DNA from: Chloroflexota bacterium
GTDB lineage: Bacteria; Chloroflexota; Anaerolineae; Anaerolineales; Villigracilaceae
Length of the DNA stretch: 54,226 bases
Reading direction: 5' to 3'
Assembly: GCA_021787595.1 (NCBI GenBank)
Contig: JAJYLQ010000025.1
Location: 1 to 54,226 of the forward strand
The notes under the pieces are model-generated. The model was given only the letters and a program-made list of their open reading frames with translations, searched no databases and had not been told where the DNA came from. Below, piece after piece: positions 40,191 through 50,297 of the stretch. Both the position numbers and the translations under genes were made by a program. Within the stretch, counting starts at the first letter, position 1; every line of letters starts with the position of its first letter.

Positions 40191-41107
40191 ACCACGATCT
40201 CCTCACCAAAGCCGAACTTTCGGGTATAGAAATATGTGGCAACGATGGTCATCGCCATCATTGCCAGGGAAACCGCGGAGCCAAAAGTTGGATCGCGCGC
40301 GTCCAGGAATTGGCGCTGGATCAAGTTGCCGATCAAAATGACCTGCGCCCCGCCCAGAAGATCAGATACAATGAACGTTCCCATGACCGGCACGAAAACC
40401 AGGATGGTGCCAGCCACTATGCCGGGCATGGCAAGAGGCAGGGTCACGCGCAAAAATGTGCGAAACGGAGAAGCGCCCAGGTCGGCGGCGGCCTCGTAAA
40501 GCGAATTATCTATCTTTTCCAGCGACGTATAAATAGGCAGAATCATGAAAGGCAGGAACTCATAAACCATCCCTACCAGCACTGCACCGGGAGTGTAGAT
40601 CATACCCAGAGGCTTGAACGGAACATGGAGCAAGCCGGCCGTCCATCCCAGCAGCGAATTGATCACGCCCTGCTCGCGAAGGATCATCATCCACGCGTAC
40701 ACGCGGATGACGAAATTGGTCCACATTGGCACCAGCACCAGGAACAGAAGTGTATCGCGCCACTTCGGGTGAATGCGGGCTATGAAATAGGCCAGCGGGA
40801 ACGCCAGCAGAATATCCAGCACGGTTGTATTGAATCCCAGAGTCAGCGACCGCCATAGAATTCCAAGATACAGCGTGGTAAAACAAGTTTTGATGCCGGG
40901 CGGGCAGTCGTTCGTAAAGCCCAACAGTCGAATGTAATTGTCCAGTGAAAAGGTGTAAGTCACGCCGCCGTTGGCGTTAGGATGACCAAAGCTCACGACC
41001 GTCGTCAGCAAAAGTGGAATGATCAACATCCCAACCATGAAGATCAGCGTCGGGATGATCAGCAGGGTGCCTTGTGCGGATTTGCTCTCACGCAATCGCT
41101 TGAACAT
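40187..41107 (-). CDS. potB: Polyamine ABC transporter permease (PotB-like)
   Basis: A 306-residue permease with six transmembrane segments and the EAA loop [20 protein letters not shown] near residue 230. It is followed by [20 protein letters not shown] and [20 protein letters not shown], the PotB-specific C-terminus. It works with PotC and the ATPase PotA to import spermidine or putrescine. It starts 2 nt after the PotA stop and its end overlaps potC by 4 nt. Confidence 0.9.
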   Translation of the reverse strand: MFKRLRESKSAQGTLLIIPTLIFMVGMLIIPLLLTTVVSFGHPNANGGVTYTFSLDNYIRLLGFTNDCPPGIKTCFTTLYLGILWRSLTLGFNTTVLDILLAFPLAYFIARIHPKWRDTLLFLVLVPMWTNFVIRVYAWMMILREQGVINSLLGWTAGLLHVPFKPLGMIYTPGAVLVGMVYEFLPFMILPIYTSLEKIDNSLYEAAADLGASPFRTFLRVTLPLAMPGIVAGTILVFVPVMGTFIVSDLLGGAQVILIGNLIQRQFLDARDPTFGSAVSLAMMAMTIVATYFYTRKFGFGEEIVV

Positions 41108-41109
41108 GG

Positions 41110-42218
<1,109 letters not shown>

Positions 42219-42222
<4 letters not shown>

Positions 42223-43580
42223 AGACTCCTGCTCACAGAATTTAGTGTTTCCTCCAGGCGATCGAGGAGGCTGTCCAATTGCTCGTAAGAAACAATCAAT
42301 GGCGGTTCGATGCGAATGGTTTGTGCATTGGTCAAGGTCCCAGCCACAAGCACGTTGCGCTTGAAGAGACCCGCCGCTACTTTGTAGCCAATCTCAGGAT
42401 TTCTAAAGTGCATACCGATCAAGAGTCCCCTCCCTGTTATTTTCTCATAGATTTGCGGATACTGCGCGGCGAATTTCTGTAATCTCGTCATCAAATAATC
42501 GCCCTTTTGCGCGGCCTGCTCCCACAATCGCTCGCGCAGCGTAACGTGGATCGCGGCAATCGCCGCGGAACAAGCCAGCGCGCCGCCGCCTGTGGTCGTG
42601 GTGTGCATGAACGGATTCGGATACATCATCGGACGATAAATCTCTTCTGTTGCGCACACCGCGCTGATCGGCATCACGCCGCCGCCGAGGGACTTGGCAA
42701 CGGTCATGATGTCAGGTGCGACATCCCAATGGTCAACGCCCCACAGCCTCCCGGTCCGGCCCAGACCCGTTTGCACTTCGTCCGCAACCAATAAGACATC
42801 ATGCTTCTTCGTCGCGGCGCGGACGCGCGGCCAGAAATCATCCGGCGGGACGATCGCGCCGGCTTCACCCTGGATCGGTTCGAAGATCACCGCCGCAACG
42901 CCGATGCCGACTTTTTCGCAAATCTCAAGCTGCTGTTCGACCGCTGCCGCATCGCCGAACGGGACGTGATAAACCTGCCCGGCATACATCGGCCCCATCG
43001 CGGCGCGATAATCCGCCTTGCCCATCATCGAAAGCGAACCGAGTGTTTTTCCGTGAAACGCTTTGACCGCAACGATGAACGCGGATTTGCCGCTGTAAAG
43101 TTTTGCGATTTTGATCGCGGCTTCATTGGCCTCCGTGCCGCTGGCCGCGAACCAGCTATATTTCAAATTGCCGGGCGTGATGCCGGCAAGCAATTTTGCA
43201 AGCACGCCGCGCAGTGGATCGATCAACTCCTGCGACGGCATCGGCGAACGATTCAACTGCGCTCTCACCGTTTCGACTACATCGGGATGACTCCATCCCA
43301 GATCCATCATGCCGTAGCCGCCGAGGAAATCAAGATATTCGCGCCCGAGCACATCCTTGAACACCGCACCCGAACCGGACCATTCCACCGCGGCCCAATC
43401 GCCCGCTTCGGTCACCGACTTGCGATACTCCAGCCAGTTGCGGTTGTAATGCTCGGCGAAATTTTCCTTCGATTCATTGATGATCTGATAGGCTTCCTCT
43501 TGCGACGGAAACTCAGCGCGATGAATCAGATCCATCCAGCGGGCAGAATAATCCAATGCGTCTTCGTAATCAATCGCCAT
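42219..43580 (-). CDS. patA: Putrescine aminotransferase-like class III aminotransferase
   Basis: From the ATG at 43580 (after AAAGGAAATC) it is 453 residues. It closely resembles PatA: SPMPSQELIDPLRGVLAKLL, TPGNLKYSWFAASGTEANEA, VIFEPIQGEAGAIVPPDDFW, LLVADEVQTGLGRTGRLWG, and DIMTVAKSLGGGVMPISAVC with the catalytic Lys. The tail VLVAGTLTNAQTIRIEPPLI is characteristic of putrescine aminotransferases. It transfers the amino group of putrescine (or cadaverine) to 2-oxoglutarate or pyruvate, giving 4-aminobutanal/1-pyrroline. It is coupled with potA downstream and mmsA upstream. A longer frame to 43658 runs through a repeat and is unlikely. Confidence 0.88.
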
Positions 43581-43591
43581 GATTTCCTTTG

Positions 43592-43651
43592 GTAGGGGCA
43601 TAGCGGGACAATTCTTCAACAAAGTATTTGACCGTCTCGCTATGCCCCTAC
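43592..43651. repeat. GTAGGGGCATAGCG inverted repeat, copy A
   Basis: GTAGGGGCATAGCG (43592-43605) is the exact complement of CGCTATGCCCCTAC (43638-43651). It fills the gap between mmsA and patA. A related element with GTAGGGGCACAGCGG ends is at 46629-46687, so both mark the borders of the aldehyde dehydrogenase region. Confidence 0.65.
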
Positions 43652-43658
43652 GTTCCAA

Positions 43659-45125
43659 TTAAAATTTCCTGCTCCACTCTTTCGGCCAGCGTTCGACCAC
43701 GACCTTTTTCTGCGTGAAGAATTCCACCGCGTCCATTGCCTGTCCGTGCATATCGCCGAAGAAAGATTCCTTCCAGCCGCTGAACGGGAAGAAGGCCATC
43801 GGGGCGGCCACGCCGATATTGATCCCAATATTGCCGGCTTCCGCTTCGTAACGGAATTTGCGCGCCGCGGAACCGGATGATGTGAACAGGCTGGCTTGAT
43901 TCCCATACTGTCCGCTATTGACCAATTCGATTGCATCTTCGACGGTATTGACGTGCATCAGACTCAGCACCGGCCCGAAGATTTCTGTGCGCGCAATTTC
44001 GCCTCCGCGCGGGACATCGGAGAGGATCGTCGGCCTGACGAAGGATCCGCCCTCGTAGCCTTTCACCACTGCCCCGCGCCCGTCCACCGGGACCGACGCG
44101 CCTTCGCCTGCGCCAACGCCGATCAACTGCTCGATGCGCTGCTTGCTTATCGCATTGATCACCGGTCCCATTTGAACACCGGAGTCGAGTCCATAACCGA
44201 CGACGCGCGTCGAGGCCGCGTCGCAAATCATCTCGGTGAACGAATTGCGCGCATCTGCAACGGTCACCGCAAGCGAGACCGCCAAACATCGCTGGCCCGC
44301 GCAGCCGAACGCGGAATCAGCAATGATCTTTGTTGCCATGTCCATGTCGGCATCCGGCAAAACAATGACGGGATTCTTCGCCCCGCCCTGTGCCTGGACG
44401 CGTTTGCCATTGGCAGAAGCCTTGGCATAAAGATATTTCGCCGTTGCCGTCGAGCCAACGAACGTCACTGCGCGAATAACGGGGTGGTCGAGAATTGCAT
44501 CCACCGCATCCTTTGCGCCGTTGACCATATTGACCACGCCTTTCGGAAACCCAACCTGCTCGATGAGCTTGAAGATCAATTGCATCGTCATCGGAACTTT
44601 TTCAGATGGCTTGATCACATACGTGTTGCCGGCCGCAAGCGCGTATGGCAAATACCAAAACACAATCATGCCGGGAAAGTTGAACGGCGCAACCGTGGCG
44701 CACACACCGAGAGGCTGTCGAAGCAGGATCTCATCAATGCCGGGCGCGATATCTTCGACGATTTCGCCCTTCCCCATCATCGGCATTCCACAGGCGACTT
44801 CCACGTTTTCGATGGCGCGCACCATTTCCGCCTTGGATTCTTCGAAGGTCTTACCTGCTTCGTTCGTGATCGTGCGGGCAAGCTCATCCATGTTGGCTTT
44901 GAGCAGGTCACGCAGTTTGAAGAGATATTGAACGCGGTCTTGAACGGGAGTCCGCCGCCAGTCGGGGAATGAAGCGGCGGCGGCTTTGGCGGCAGAGTCC
45001 ACTTCATTGAATCCGCAAAGCGGTGTGCGTGCCATCAACTCGCCCGTCGCGGGATTGATCACTTCAAAATATTCTTTGATGATTGGCTTGACCCACTCAC
45101 CATTGATGTAATTCAGGATTTCCAT
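43659..45125 (-). CDS. mmsA: CoA-acylating (methyl)malonate-semialdehyde dehydrogenase-like enzyme
   Basis: A 488-residue aldehyde dehydrogenase of the MmsA type. Signs are [40 protein letters not shown], and [20 protein letters not shown], where the general-base Glu of ordinary ALDHs is missing. The catalytic Cys is in [12 protein letters not shown] (the MmsA form GQRC). The family turns malonate or methylmalonate semialdehyde into acetyl- or propionyl-CoA plus CO2 and NADH. With an omega-aminotransferase this would complete beta-alanine breakdown. An ordinary semialdehyde oxidation is less likely because of the missing Glu. The gene follows paiB by 18 nt and precedes patA. A broken relative lies at 46499. 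Confidence 0.82.
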   Translation of the reverse strand: MEILNYINGEWVKPIIKEYFEVINPATGELMARTPLCGFNEVDSAAKAAAASFPDWRRTPVQDRVQYLFKLRDLLKANMDELARTITNEAGKTFEESKAEMVRAIENVEVACGMPMMGKGEIVEDIAPGIDEILLRQPLGVCATVAPFNFPGMIVFWYLPYALAAGNTYVIKPSEKVPMTMQLIFKLIEQVGFPKGVVNMVNGAKDAVDAILDHPVIRAVTFVGSTATAKYLYAKASANGKRVQAQGGAKNPVIVLPDADMDMATKIIADSAFGCAGQRCLAVSLAVTVADARNSFTEMICDAASTRVVGYGLDSGVQMGPVINAISKQRIEQLIGVGAGEGASVPVDGRGAVVKGYEGGSFVRPTILSDVPRGGEIARTEIFGPVLSLMHVNTVEDAIELVNSGQYGNQASLFTSSGSAARKFRYEAEAGNIGINIGVAAPMAFFPFSGWKESFFGDMHGQAMDAVEFFTQKKVVVERWPKEWSRKF

Positions 45126-45143
45126 GAGCGCTCCATTTTGTTT

Positions 45144-45758
45144 TCAAGCATTGTTTCGCTTGTGCATTGCTTCTGCGATTTCTTTGGAATTTTCATCTCC
45201 ACGTTTTTCCAATTCACGAACGATATTTTCATGGTCTTCATCGTTTCTGTTCTGGCTCAATTTATAACCTGCCTCTATGCGTGTGACATCTATTGCAAAA
45301 CCAACAACGCCTTTGATTTCTTTCTGCACAAAATCCTGCGGAAGACTCTCTAAGCGGTACTGAGAATTTGCTTCATGGTTACGCACCAATCGGCTGAGCA
45401 TTTCAAATAGTGCATCTCCCTGCAAAAGGCGTACTTTTCCATATACGTGAACCACCATGTAATTCCATGTGGGTACATTTACATGGTTGTACCAACGCGG
45501 TGAAATATAGGTATGTGCACCTTGAAAAATCAAGAGTATTTCCTCCTGCTTATCGAAAGTCTTCCATTGAGGATTTGCCCGTGAAATATGTGCGTAGATT
45601 GTTATTTTGCCATTTTCATCTTCTGTTACTTCAACGACAGCATGTGTGGCGATTGGCTTTTCGCCGTCAAATGACACCATTGCGGGAAAATTATTGTGTT
45701 TGAGAAAGGCCAGGATTTCTTGACGATCTTCTTCGCGATAATATTTTGGAATGTACAC
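45144..45758 (-). CDS. paiB: PaiB-family FMN-binding protein
   Basis: A 204-residue protein of the PaiB family (FMN-binding split barrel, often called negative transcriptional regulator). Signs are MYIPKYYREEDRQEILAFLK, FPAMVSFDGEKPIATHAVVE, IYAHISRANPQWKTFD, and LLIFQGAHTYISPRWYNHVN then VPTWNYMVVHVYG. The C-terminus ends in a helix with KEIKGVVGFAIDVTRIEAGY and KLSQNRNDED. PaiA/PaiB in Bacillus is a pair that includes a polyamine acetyltransferase, which makes its position in a polyamine cluster notable. No paiA is adjacent. It may act as an oxidase or flavin-reductase-like enzyme rather than a DNA-binding protein. Confidence 0.85.
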   Translation of the reverse strand: MYIPKYYREEDRQEILAFLKHNNFPAMVSFDGEKPIATHAVVEVTEDENGKITIYAHISRANPQWKTFDKQEEILLIFQGAHTYISPRWYNHVNVPTWNYMVVHVYGKVRLLQGDALFEMLSRLVRNHEANSQYRLESLPQDFVQKEIKGVVGFAIDVTRIEAGYKLSQNRNDEDHENIVRELEKRGDENSKEIAEAMHKRNNA

Positions 45759-45767
45759 AGTTGCACC

Positions 45768-46475
45768 TTATTTGAGTTTGATTTCTCGATTGTCTTTGTC
45801 CAACAATGCGGTTGAGACCGTGCCGCCGCAATATTGTTGAACCAAATCTGCTAATTCACGGATTGCAGTCTCAACCGTATCGCGCGGGACAGGCGGCAAA
45901 GTTTCAATGACCAAAAAGGCGTTTTTCGTTTCCTGGGTCAATTTCGTTCTGTCCGCTTCTTTCCAATTCCAGCGTCTGCAAATCGCACCGACTTCATCCT
46001 TGTAAATGATTTCACCTGCACGCGGAGGGCGCGCTTCTTTCTCGCCTAAAAGAAAAATAGCAGGTTCATCATGACCAGCCCGCGTTAATAAAACGTCGCC
46101 AACAATCTTGTCCAAATCTTCACCGCCGACAGGCAAGATATGCTGTAATGAAATCGTGTTGTATAAGGATACAAGGTTATTGATATGTCCAATATTCGCG
46201 CCGTTTAATACCCTTCTGGTCAGGTTCTCGACGGATGAAGGATAATCCTTCGGCTTTGCGCCAAATTTTCGATAGGCTTCCCGCCAGGTTGCGATATAAG
46301 GATGTTCGATAACTGGAACGCCGCCAAATTTACCTGAAAGTGCTGCTTCGGCCTGTCGCAACATTTCAGCAATCTCAGGTTTGTTCTGCGAGTTGTCAAT
46401 GTCGTGCAAAATGACAACGCCCAAAATCACGTCGGGGAATTCATCGAAGATCGTATCTGTGATGACCAATTTCAT
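45768..46475 (-). CDS. B3/4 domain protein
   Basis: A 235-residue protein with the B3/4 domain, known from the phenylalanyl-tRNA synthetase beta chain but here free-standing. Signs are WREAYRKFGAKPKDYPSSVE, NLTRRVLNGANIGHINNLVS, LYNTISLQHILPVGGEDLDK and RWNWKEADRTKLTQET. Stand-alone B3/4 proteins may hydrolyse mischarged aminoacyl-tRNAs or act on amino acids. Experimental data are few. It lies 9 nt upstream of paiB, so the two form a unit between the truncated and intact mmsA copies. Confidence 0.8.
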   Translation of the reverse strand: MKLVITDTIFDEFPDVILGVVILHDIDNSQNKPEIAEMLRQAEAALSGKFGGVPVIEHPYIATWREAYRKFGAKPKDYPSSVENLTRRVLNGANIGHINNLVSLYNTISLQHILPVGGEDLDKIVGDVLLTRAGHDEPAIFLLGEKEARPPRAGEIIYKDEVGAICRRWNWKEADRTKLTQETKNAFLVIETLPPVPRDTVETAIRELADLVQQYCGGTVSTALLDKDNREIKLK

Positions 46476-46498
46476 TATTATTTACCTGTCACGGAAGA

Positions 46499-46618
46499 TC
46501 AGCACAATACGCGCCACTTCGCCATCAACTTGCCCATCGCCGGATTGATGACATCAAAATAATTTTTAACGGATGGTTCGATCCATTCGCCGTTGCTATA
46601 ATTCAAAATCTTTTGCAT
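46499..46618 (-). pseudogene. Truncated mmsA paralogue (N-terminal 39 codons)
   Basis: The minus strand from the ATG at 46618 reads MQKILNYSNGEWIEPSVKNY, FDVINPAMGKLMAKWRVLC and stop. It aligns with the first 36 residues of the intact mmsA at 45125 ([32 protein letters not shown]), sharing about two thirds of positions. The rest of the aldehyde dehydrogenase is gone. This is the 5' stub of a second, diverged MmsA gene that once followed the aminotransferase at 46691. Confidence 0.8.
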
Positions 46619-46628
46619 AATGTCTCCG

Positions 46629-46687
46629 GTAGGGGCACAGCGGGTTCTGAACGATTCGGGCCGTTCATCATTCCGCTGTGCCCCTAC
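46629..46687. repeat. GTAGGGGCACAGCGG inverted repeat, copy B
   Basis: GTAGGGGCACAGCGG (46629-46643) and CCGCTGTGCCCCTAC (46673-46687) are perfect 15-bp complements. It is related to the copy at 43592-43651, with GGGGCRYAGCG shared. It sits between the aminotransferase stop and the truncated mmsA. Confidence 0.7.
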
Positions 46688-46690
46688 GAA

Positions 46691-48022
46691 TTAATTCACC
46701 ATCTTGTCCATGAACTCGGATAAACCCTCATCAATCAGATTCAAACCTTCGTCGAGCTGCTGCTCGTTGATAATGAGCGGCGGCACGACAAATAGAATAT
46801 TTTTGAAGTTGAAAACATACACGCCATTTGAGACGAGGAAATTCTTGAGCGGCGTCAAATCGAGCGGTTCTTTCGTTTGGCGATTCTTGACGAATTCGAT
46901 TCCAGAGAACAACCCGATGTAACGCACATCACCGACAGACGGATGTTTTGTTTTCAATTCTTCAAGCCGCTTGCCAAGATATTTACCAATCTTCTTGGAA
47001 TTTTCAAAAATCTTTTCTTCTTCGTAGACCTCGATTGTTGCCAGCGCGGCGGCGCAAGCCAGCGCGTGACCGTTATAGGTCAGGCCGGCGAATAAATATT
47101 TATCATCGAAAAATTTCGCAATCTTCTCGCGGACGATCACCGCGCCGAGCGGTACGTAGCCCGACGTGATGCCTTTGGCGGTTGTGATGATATCTGGCAC
47201 GACATTCCAATTGTCCACCGCGAACCATTCGCCGGTGCGTCCCCAGCCCGACATGACTTCGTCGGAAATCAACAGGATTCCATATTTATCGCAAATCTCG
47301 CGGATGCGCGGCCAATAATCATCGGGCGGGATGATGAGTCCATTCGTGCCTGTCACACCCTCGAGGATGATCGCGGCGATCTGGTCTGGACCTTCATATT
47401 GAATCACCTCTTCGACGTGGCTGATGCACTCGCGATGGCAGGTCTCGCGCGTCCAACCGAACGGACAGCGATAGCAATATGGATCCAGAAAATGAACGAC
47501 GCCCGTCATCGTGTGCTCAACGGGAATGCGGCGATAATCGCCGGTCAACGCCAGCGCGCCGTGAGTCGCGCCGTGATACGAGCGATAGCGCGCCAAAATT
47601 TTGTGGCGGCCTGTATAGAAGCGCGCCAGCTTGACCGCGTTCTCGTTCGCTTCCGCGCCGCCCAACGCAAAGAACGTCTTCTTCAAATCGCCGGGCGTGA
47701 TTTCCGCCAGTTTCTTGCCGAGCAAGCCGCGCGGTTCGGTCGCCATCCCCGGTGCGACAAAAGTCAACTGCGCGGCCTGATCTTGAATGGCTTTCACCAC
47801 TTTCGGATTCTGATGACCGACATTCGTATTCACCAACTGCGACGCGAAATCGAGATAGCGTTTGCCATCGGCATCCCAGAAATAAACGCCATCGGCTTTG
47901 GTAACAGGAATCGGATTCGTTTGCCCCTGCACAGACCAGGAGAAGAACGTGTATTCCTTGTTCATGTCCACGATCTCGCTGGCAGTCAAGCCCTTCCTTG
48001 TTTCTTCTACAACTTTTGCCAT
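46691..48022 (-). CDS. Class III aminotransferase, taurine/beta-alanine:pyruvate type
   Basis: From the ATG at 48022 (GGAGGAAGA) it is 443 residues. Signs are NKEYTFFSWSVQGQTNPIPV (the family's SWSxQ opening), KKTFFALGGAEANENAVKLA, RYRSYHGATHGALALTGDYR, GILLISDEVMSGWGRTGEWF and DIITTAKGITSGYVPLGAVI with the catalytic Lys. A cysteine-rich insert (FLDPYCYRCPFGWTRETCHR) is a feature of taurine:pyruvate-type enzymes. With MmsA nearby, beta-alanine or taurine to semialdehyde is plausible. The gene is 59 nt downstream of the glutamate-semialdehyde-type aminotransferase. The truncated mmsA immediately follows. Confidence 0.82.
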   Translation of the reverse strand: MAKVVEETRKGLTASEIVDMNKEYTFFSWSVQGQTNPIPVTKADGVYFWDADGKRYLDFASQLVNTNVGHQNPKVVKAIQDQAAQLTFVAPGMATEPRGLLGKKLAEITPGDLKKTFFALGGAEANENAVKLARFYTGRHKILARYRSYHGATHGALALTGDYRRIPVEHTMTGVVHFLDPYCYRCPFGWTRETCHRECISHVEEVIQYEGPDQIAAIILEGVTGTNGLIIPPDDYWPRIREICDKYGILLISDEVMSGWGRTGEWFAVDNWNVVPDIITTAKGITSGYVPLGAVIVREKIAKFFDDKYLFAGLTYNGHALACAAALATIEVYEEEKIFENSKKIGKYLGKRLEELKTKHPSVGDVRYIGLFSGIEFVKNRQTKEPLDLTPLKNFLVSNGVYVFNFKNILFVVPPLIINEQQLDEGLNLIDEGLSEFMDKMVN

Positions 48023-48080
48023 TCTTCCTCCAAAACGAAAAATAAAACGCCGGACGCGCGCAGGCATCCGACGTTAAGAT

Positions 48081-49385
48081 TCAAGATTTGATTTTCTTTA
48101 CAATATCCGCGAACACATTCAAGGTTTCATCAATATCCGCGTCGCTGTGCTGATAACACAGGAACCACGGCTCACGCGCGTCGTGGTCAGGCATCACGCC
48201 GCGTTCCACCGCCATCTCGACCAGCCGGATATAAGCCTCGTGATCGCTTTTTGCCCAATCGCGCTGGCAAGTCACTTTGTCCACGCCGAGCGCGAACGAG
48301 AACATGGCTGGATGTCCGCTCATCGTTACCAAAATATCGTTATCCTCGAAAATATCTTTGAGTCCGTCCATGAGTCGCTGTCCGCGTTTTTGGATCGATT
48401 CCAAAATGGGTTTTGTTCTTAGCAGTTTCAAAGTCGCATAAGCCGCGGCAACGCCGGGCTTGTTGTTCGTGTACGTCCCGCCCTGCGCGACGCCGTGTCC
48501 GATAATGGACATGATCTCGCGCTTGCCGCCGAACGCAGCGATCGGGTAGCCGTTGCCCAAAGCTTTGGCGTACGTTGCCAGGTCCGGCTGGATGCGATAA
48601 TATTCCTGCGCGCCGCCATTCGCAATGCGGAACCCGGTTTTTACTTCGTCCAAAATAAAAACGATTCCATATTCCTCCGTCTTCTTGCGAATCAATTCCA
48701 GAAAGCCGGGCTGCGGCTCGATCGCGCCGCAGTTGTCCTGGCACGGCTCGGTGATCACCGCTGCGATCTGTTCGCCATGGGAACGCATCACGCGTTCGAA
48801 TCCTTCGAAATCGTTGAAGGGCAGCGTGATGACAAGCTCGCGCATGGACATGGGAATCCCCGATGAGGCCGGCACAGGGATCGGACTGCGGCGGTTGCCA
48901 TACGCCTCCACCGGCGCGTATGTGGACCACAAAGCGTGATCGTGCATCCCATGATAGTTGCCTTCGAATTTCAGAATGATGTCCCGGCCCGTATATGCGC
49001 GCGCCACACGGATCGCGTGCATCGTCGCTTCGGCGCCGGAACAGGCGAAGCGCACCATTTCGACGGCGGGCGCCACCGCTGCGATCATCTCTGCAACTTC
49101 CACTTCGAGCTCGCCCGTCATCGCGAACAGCACGCCGTTCCTGATTTCTTCAGCGACTTTCGCATCCACTTCATCGTACGCATGTCCAAGAATGATCGGA
49201 CCAAACGCCATTCGATAGTCAATGAATCGGCGGCCATCCACGTCCCAAAGATAGGCGCCCTTCGCTTTCTCAACATACGGCGTGGTGCCATCGCCCCAAT
49301 AGCGGAAATTCGAATTCACGCCCAGGGGCAAAACGTTTTGTGCGCGCTTTTGCAGCGCCTGGCTTTTCGGGCCGGCAAGACTCAT
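48081..49385 (-). CDS. Class III aminotransferase, glutamate-1-semialdehyde-aminomutase-like
   Basis: A 434-residue PLP enzyme. Signs are QNVLPLGVNSNFRYWGDGTT, WDVDGRRFIDYRMAFGPIIL, MVRFACSGAEATMHAIRVAR, FEGNYHGMHDHALWS, GIVFILDEVKTGFRIANGGA and TYAKALGNGYPIAAFGG with the catalytic Lys. This is the HemL-like branch. A true HemL keeps the sequence GGVNSPVR and stricter gating residues, so this may be a related omega-aminotransferase. It follows the second Lrp gene by 13 nt, in line with regulation of an amine catabolic gene. Tetrapyrrole synthesis is not supported by neighbours. Confidence 0.78.
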   Translation of the reverse strand: MSLAGPKSQALQKRAQNVLPLGVNSNFRYWGDGTTPYVEKAKGAYLWDVDGRRFIDYRMAFGPIILGHAYDEVDAKVAEEIRNGVLFAMTGELEVEVAEMIAAVAPAVEMVRFACSGAEATMHAIRVARAYTGRDIILKFEGNYHGMHDHALWSTYAPVEAYGNRRSPIPVPASSGIPMSMRELVITLPFNDFEGFERVMRSHGEQIAAVITEPCQDNCGAIEPQPGFLELIRKKTEEYGIVFILDEVKTGFRIANGGAQEYYRIQPDLATYAKALGNGYPIAAFGGKREIMSIIGHGVAQGGTYTNNKPGVAAAYATLKLLRTKPILESIQKRGQRLMDGLKDIFEDNDILVTMSGHPAMFSFALGVDKVTCQRDWAKSDHEAYIRLVEMAVERGVMPDHDAREPWFLCYQHSDADIDETLNVFADIVKKIKS

Positions 49386-49398
49386 GCAGCCTCTGGAT

Positions 49399-49902
49399 TC
49401 AATCAGAAGAAGTCAATGGTTCCGTTTTCGACTCTTTTGTGGCGCTTTCCGGAACCCGCCACTGATACACATCCTTCAGGATAATCGGCACAATGGAAGT
49501 GGTTGTCTTGCGAACGCCGGGAATTTTGCGGACCACTTCCGTGACAAAGTGATAGACCTCCGCCGTATCTTTCGATACCAGCTGAATGCTGATATCATTC
49601 TGCCCAATGCCGCAAGCCACATAGGTCACGCTGTCGAACGTTGCAAGTTTTTTGGCAACTTCCATGATCCGATCGGATTCGACCTCGAGCCAGATATCCG
49701 CTTTGATTGTTAATCCAAAAGCTTCAGGTTTGACGACCGCCGTGATTTGGATGACCCCTTCCTCCACCATGCGGTCAATGCGATAACGAACAGCCCGCTC
49801 CGAGATATCGCCGATACGGCGTGCAACCTCCGAAGCAGACATGCGCCCATCTTCGAGAAGAAGATTGACAATTCTGATGTCTATTTTGTCGAATTCATAC
49901 AT
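49399..49902 (-). CDS. Lrp/AsnC-family transcriptional regulator (2)
   Basis: A 167-residue regulator starting at ATG 49902. The HTH is FDKIDIRIVNLLLEDGRMSA then EVARRIGDISERAVRYRIDR. The RAM domain has LTIKADIWLEVESDRIMEVA and VTYVACGIGQNDISIQLVSK. A short C-terminal tail (ESATKESKTEPLTSSD) extends beyond the usual end. It heads the array of two aminotransferases. The promoter region upstream contains a palindrome that may be its own operator. It differs from the first Lrp at most positions, so the two probably sense different amino acids. Confidence 0.9.
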   Translation of the reverse strand: MYEFDKIDIRIVNLLLEDGRMSASEVARRIGDISERAVRYRIDRMVEEGVIQITAVVKPEAFGLTIKADIWLEVESDRIMEVAKKLATFDSVTYVACGIGQNDISIQLVSKDTAEVYHFVTEVVRKIPGVRKTTTSIVPIILKDVYQWRVPESATKESKTEPLTSSD

Positions 49903-49915
49903 AGGAAGGTCTTAT

Positions 49916-49928
49916 TATTTCCGAAATA
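49916..49928. promoter_or_regulatory. Palindrome in the second lrp leader, candidate operator
   Basis: TATTTC (49916-49921) and GAAATA (49923-49928) form an odd-centred palindrome, 13 bp in all. It lies downstream of the predicted transcription start and 14 nt before the ATG. It is AT-rich like many Lrp-type sites. Binding is inferred. Confidence 0.4.
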
Positions 49929-49944
49929 GACAAACATTTGCGAC

Positions 49945-49973
49945 AATATACACAACTTTCGCCAAAGCGTCAA
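49945..49973 (-). promoter_or_regulatory. Sigma-70-type promoter of the second lrp gene
   Basis: On the minus strand TTGACG (49968-49973) and TATATT (49945-49950) are separated by exactly 17 bp. Transcription should start near 49938, giving a leader of about 35 nt. Confidence 0.7.
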
Positions 49974-50196
49974 GTATCGGAAACCAGCAATTCATAGTCT
50001 TCGCAAGGTCGGGAACTCCCCAACGCGAATTACGCGAATGAGCAAATGACGCGAATCAATCTTTTGAAATTCGCGGAATTCGCCTATTATTCCCCGCATC
50101 TGCCAACATCGTACTCGAAGAGCGTTCGTGAGATTCGCTTGAACTTCATCCCTTCGGTTTGACCACACCTGGATTTTTCGGCTGATCAACTCACTT

Positions 50197-50243
50197 CACG
50201 CAAAACGTCCCGACGGCTCTTGGAATTTGGGATCGCTTTTGCC
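50197..50243 (+). repeat. Repeat copy left of the sigma block (partial)
   Basis: CACGCAAAACGTCCCGACGG followed by GATCGCTTTTGCC matches, in inverted orientation, the element at 52835-52907 (there ACGCAAAACGTCCCGAAAGC and CTCGCTTTTGCC). The match starts inside the terminal repeat and fades after 50243. The rest of the 49974-50297 gap contains only AT-rich and GCGAATT-type short repeats and no gene. Confidence 0.6.
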
Positions 50244-50297
50244 TCAGGGTGCTTCGCGACGGGACGGTGTATAACATGTGATTAATGGTCAGGCGAG

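Noticed and set aside
43659..45125. Ordinary NAD-dependent gamma-aminobutyraldehyde dehydrogenase
   Set aside because: The general-base Glu region reads QGGAKNP and the active-site motif is GQRC, both marks of the CoA-acylating MmsA branch.
45144..45758. A DNA-binding repressor, as the family name of PaiB suggests
   Set aside because: The sequence is a flavin-binding split barrel with no visible helix-turn-helix, so transcriptional control is not claimed.
48081..49385. hemL (tetrapyrrole biosynthesis)
   Set aside because: Fold and Lys match, but the GGVNSPVR opening is altered (GVNSNFRYW) and no other haem gene is nearby. Aminotransferase of unknown substrate is safer.
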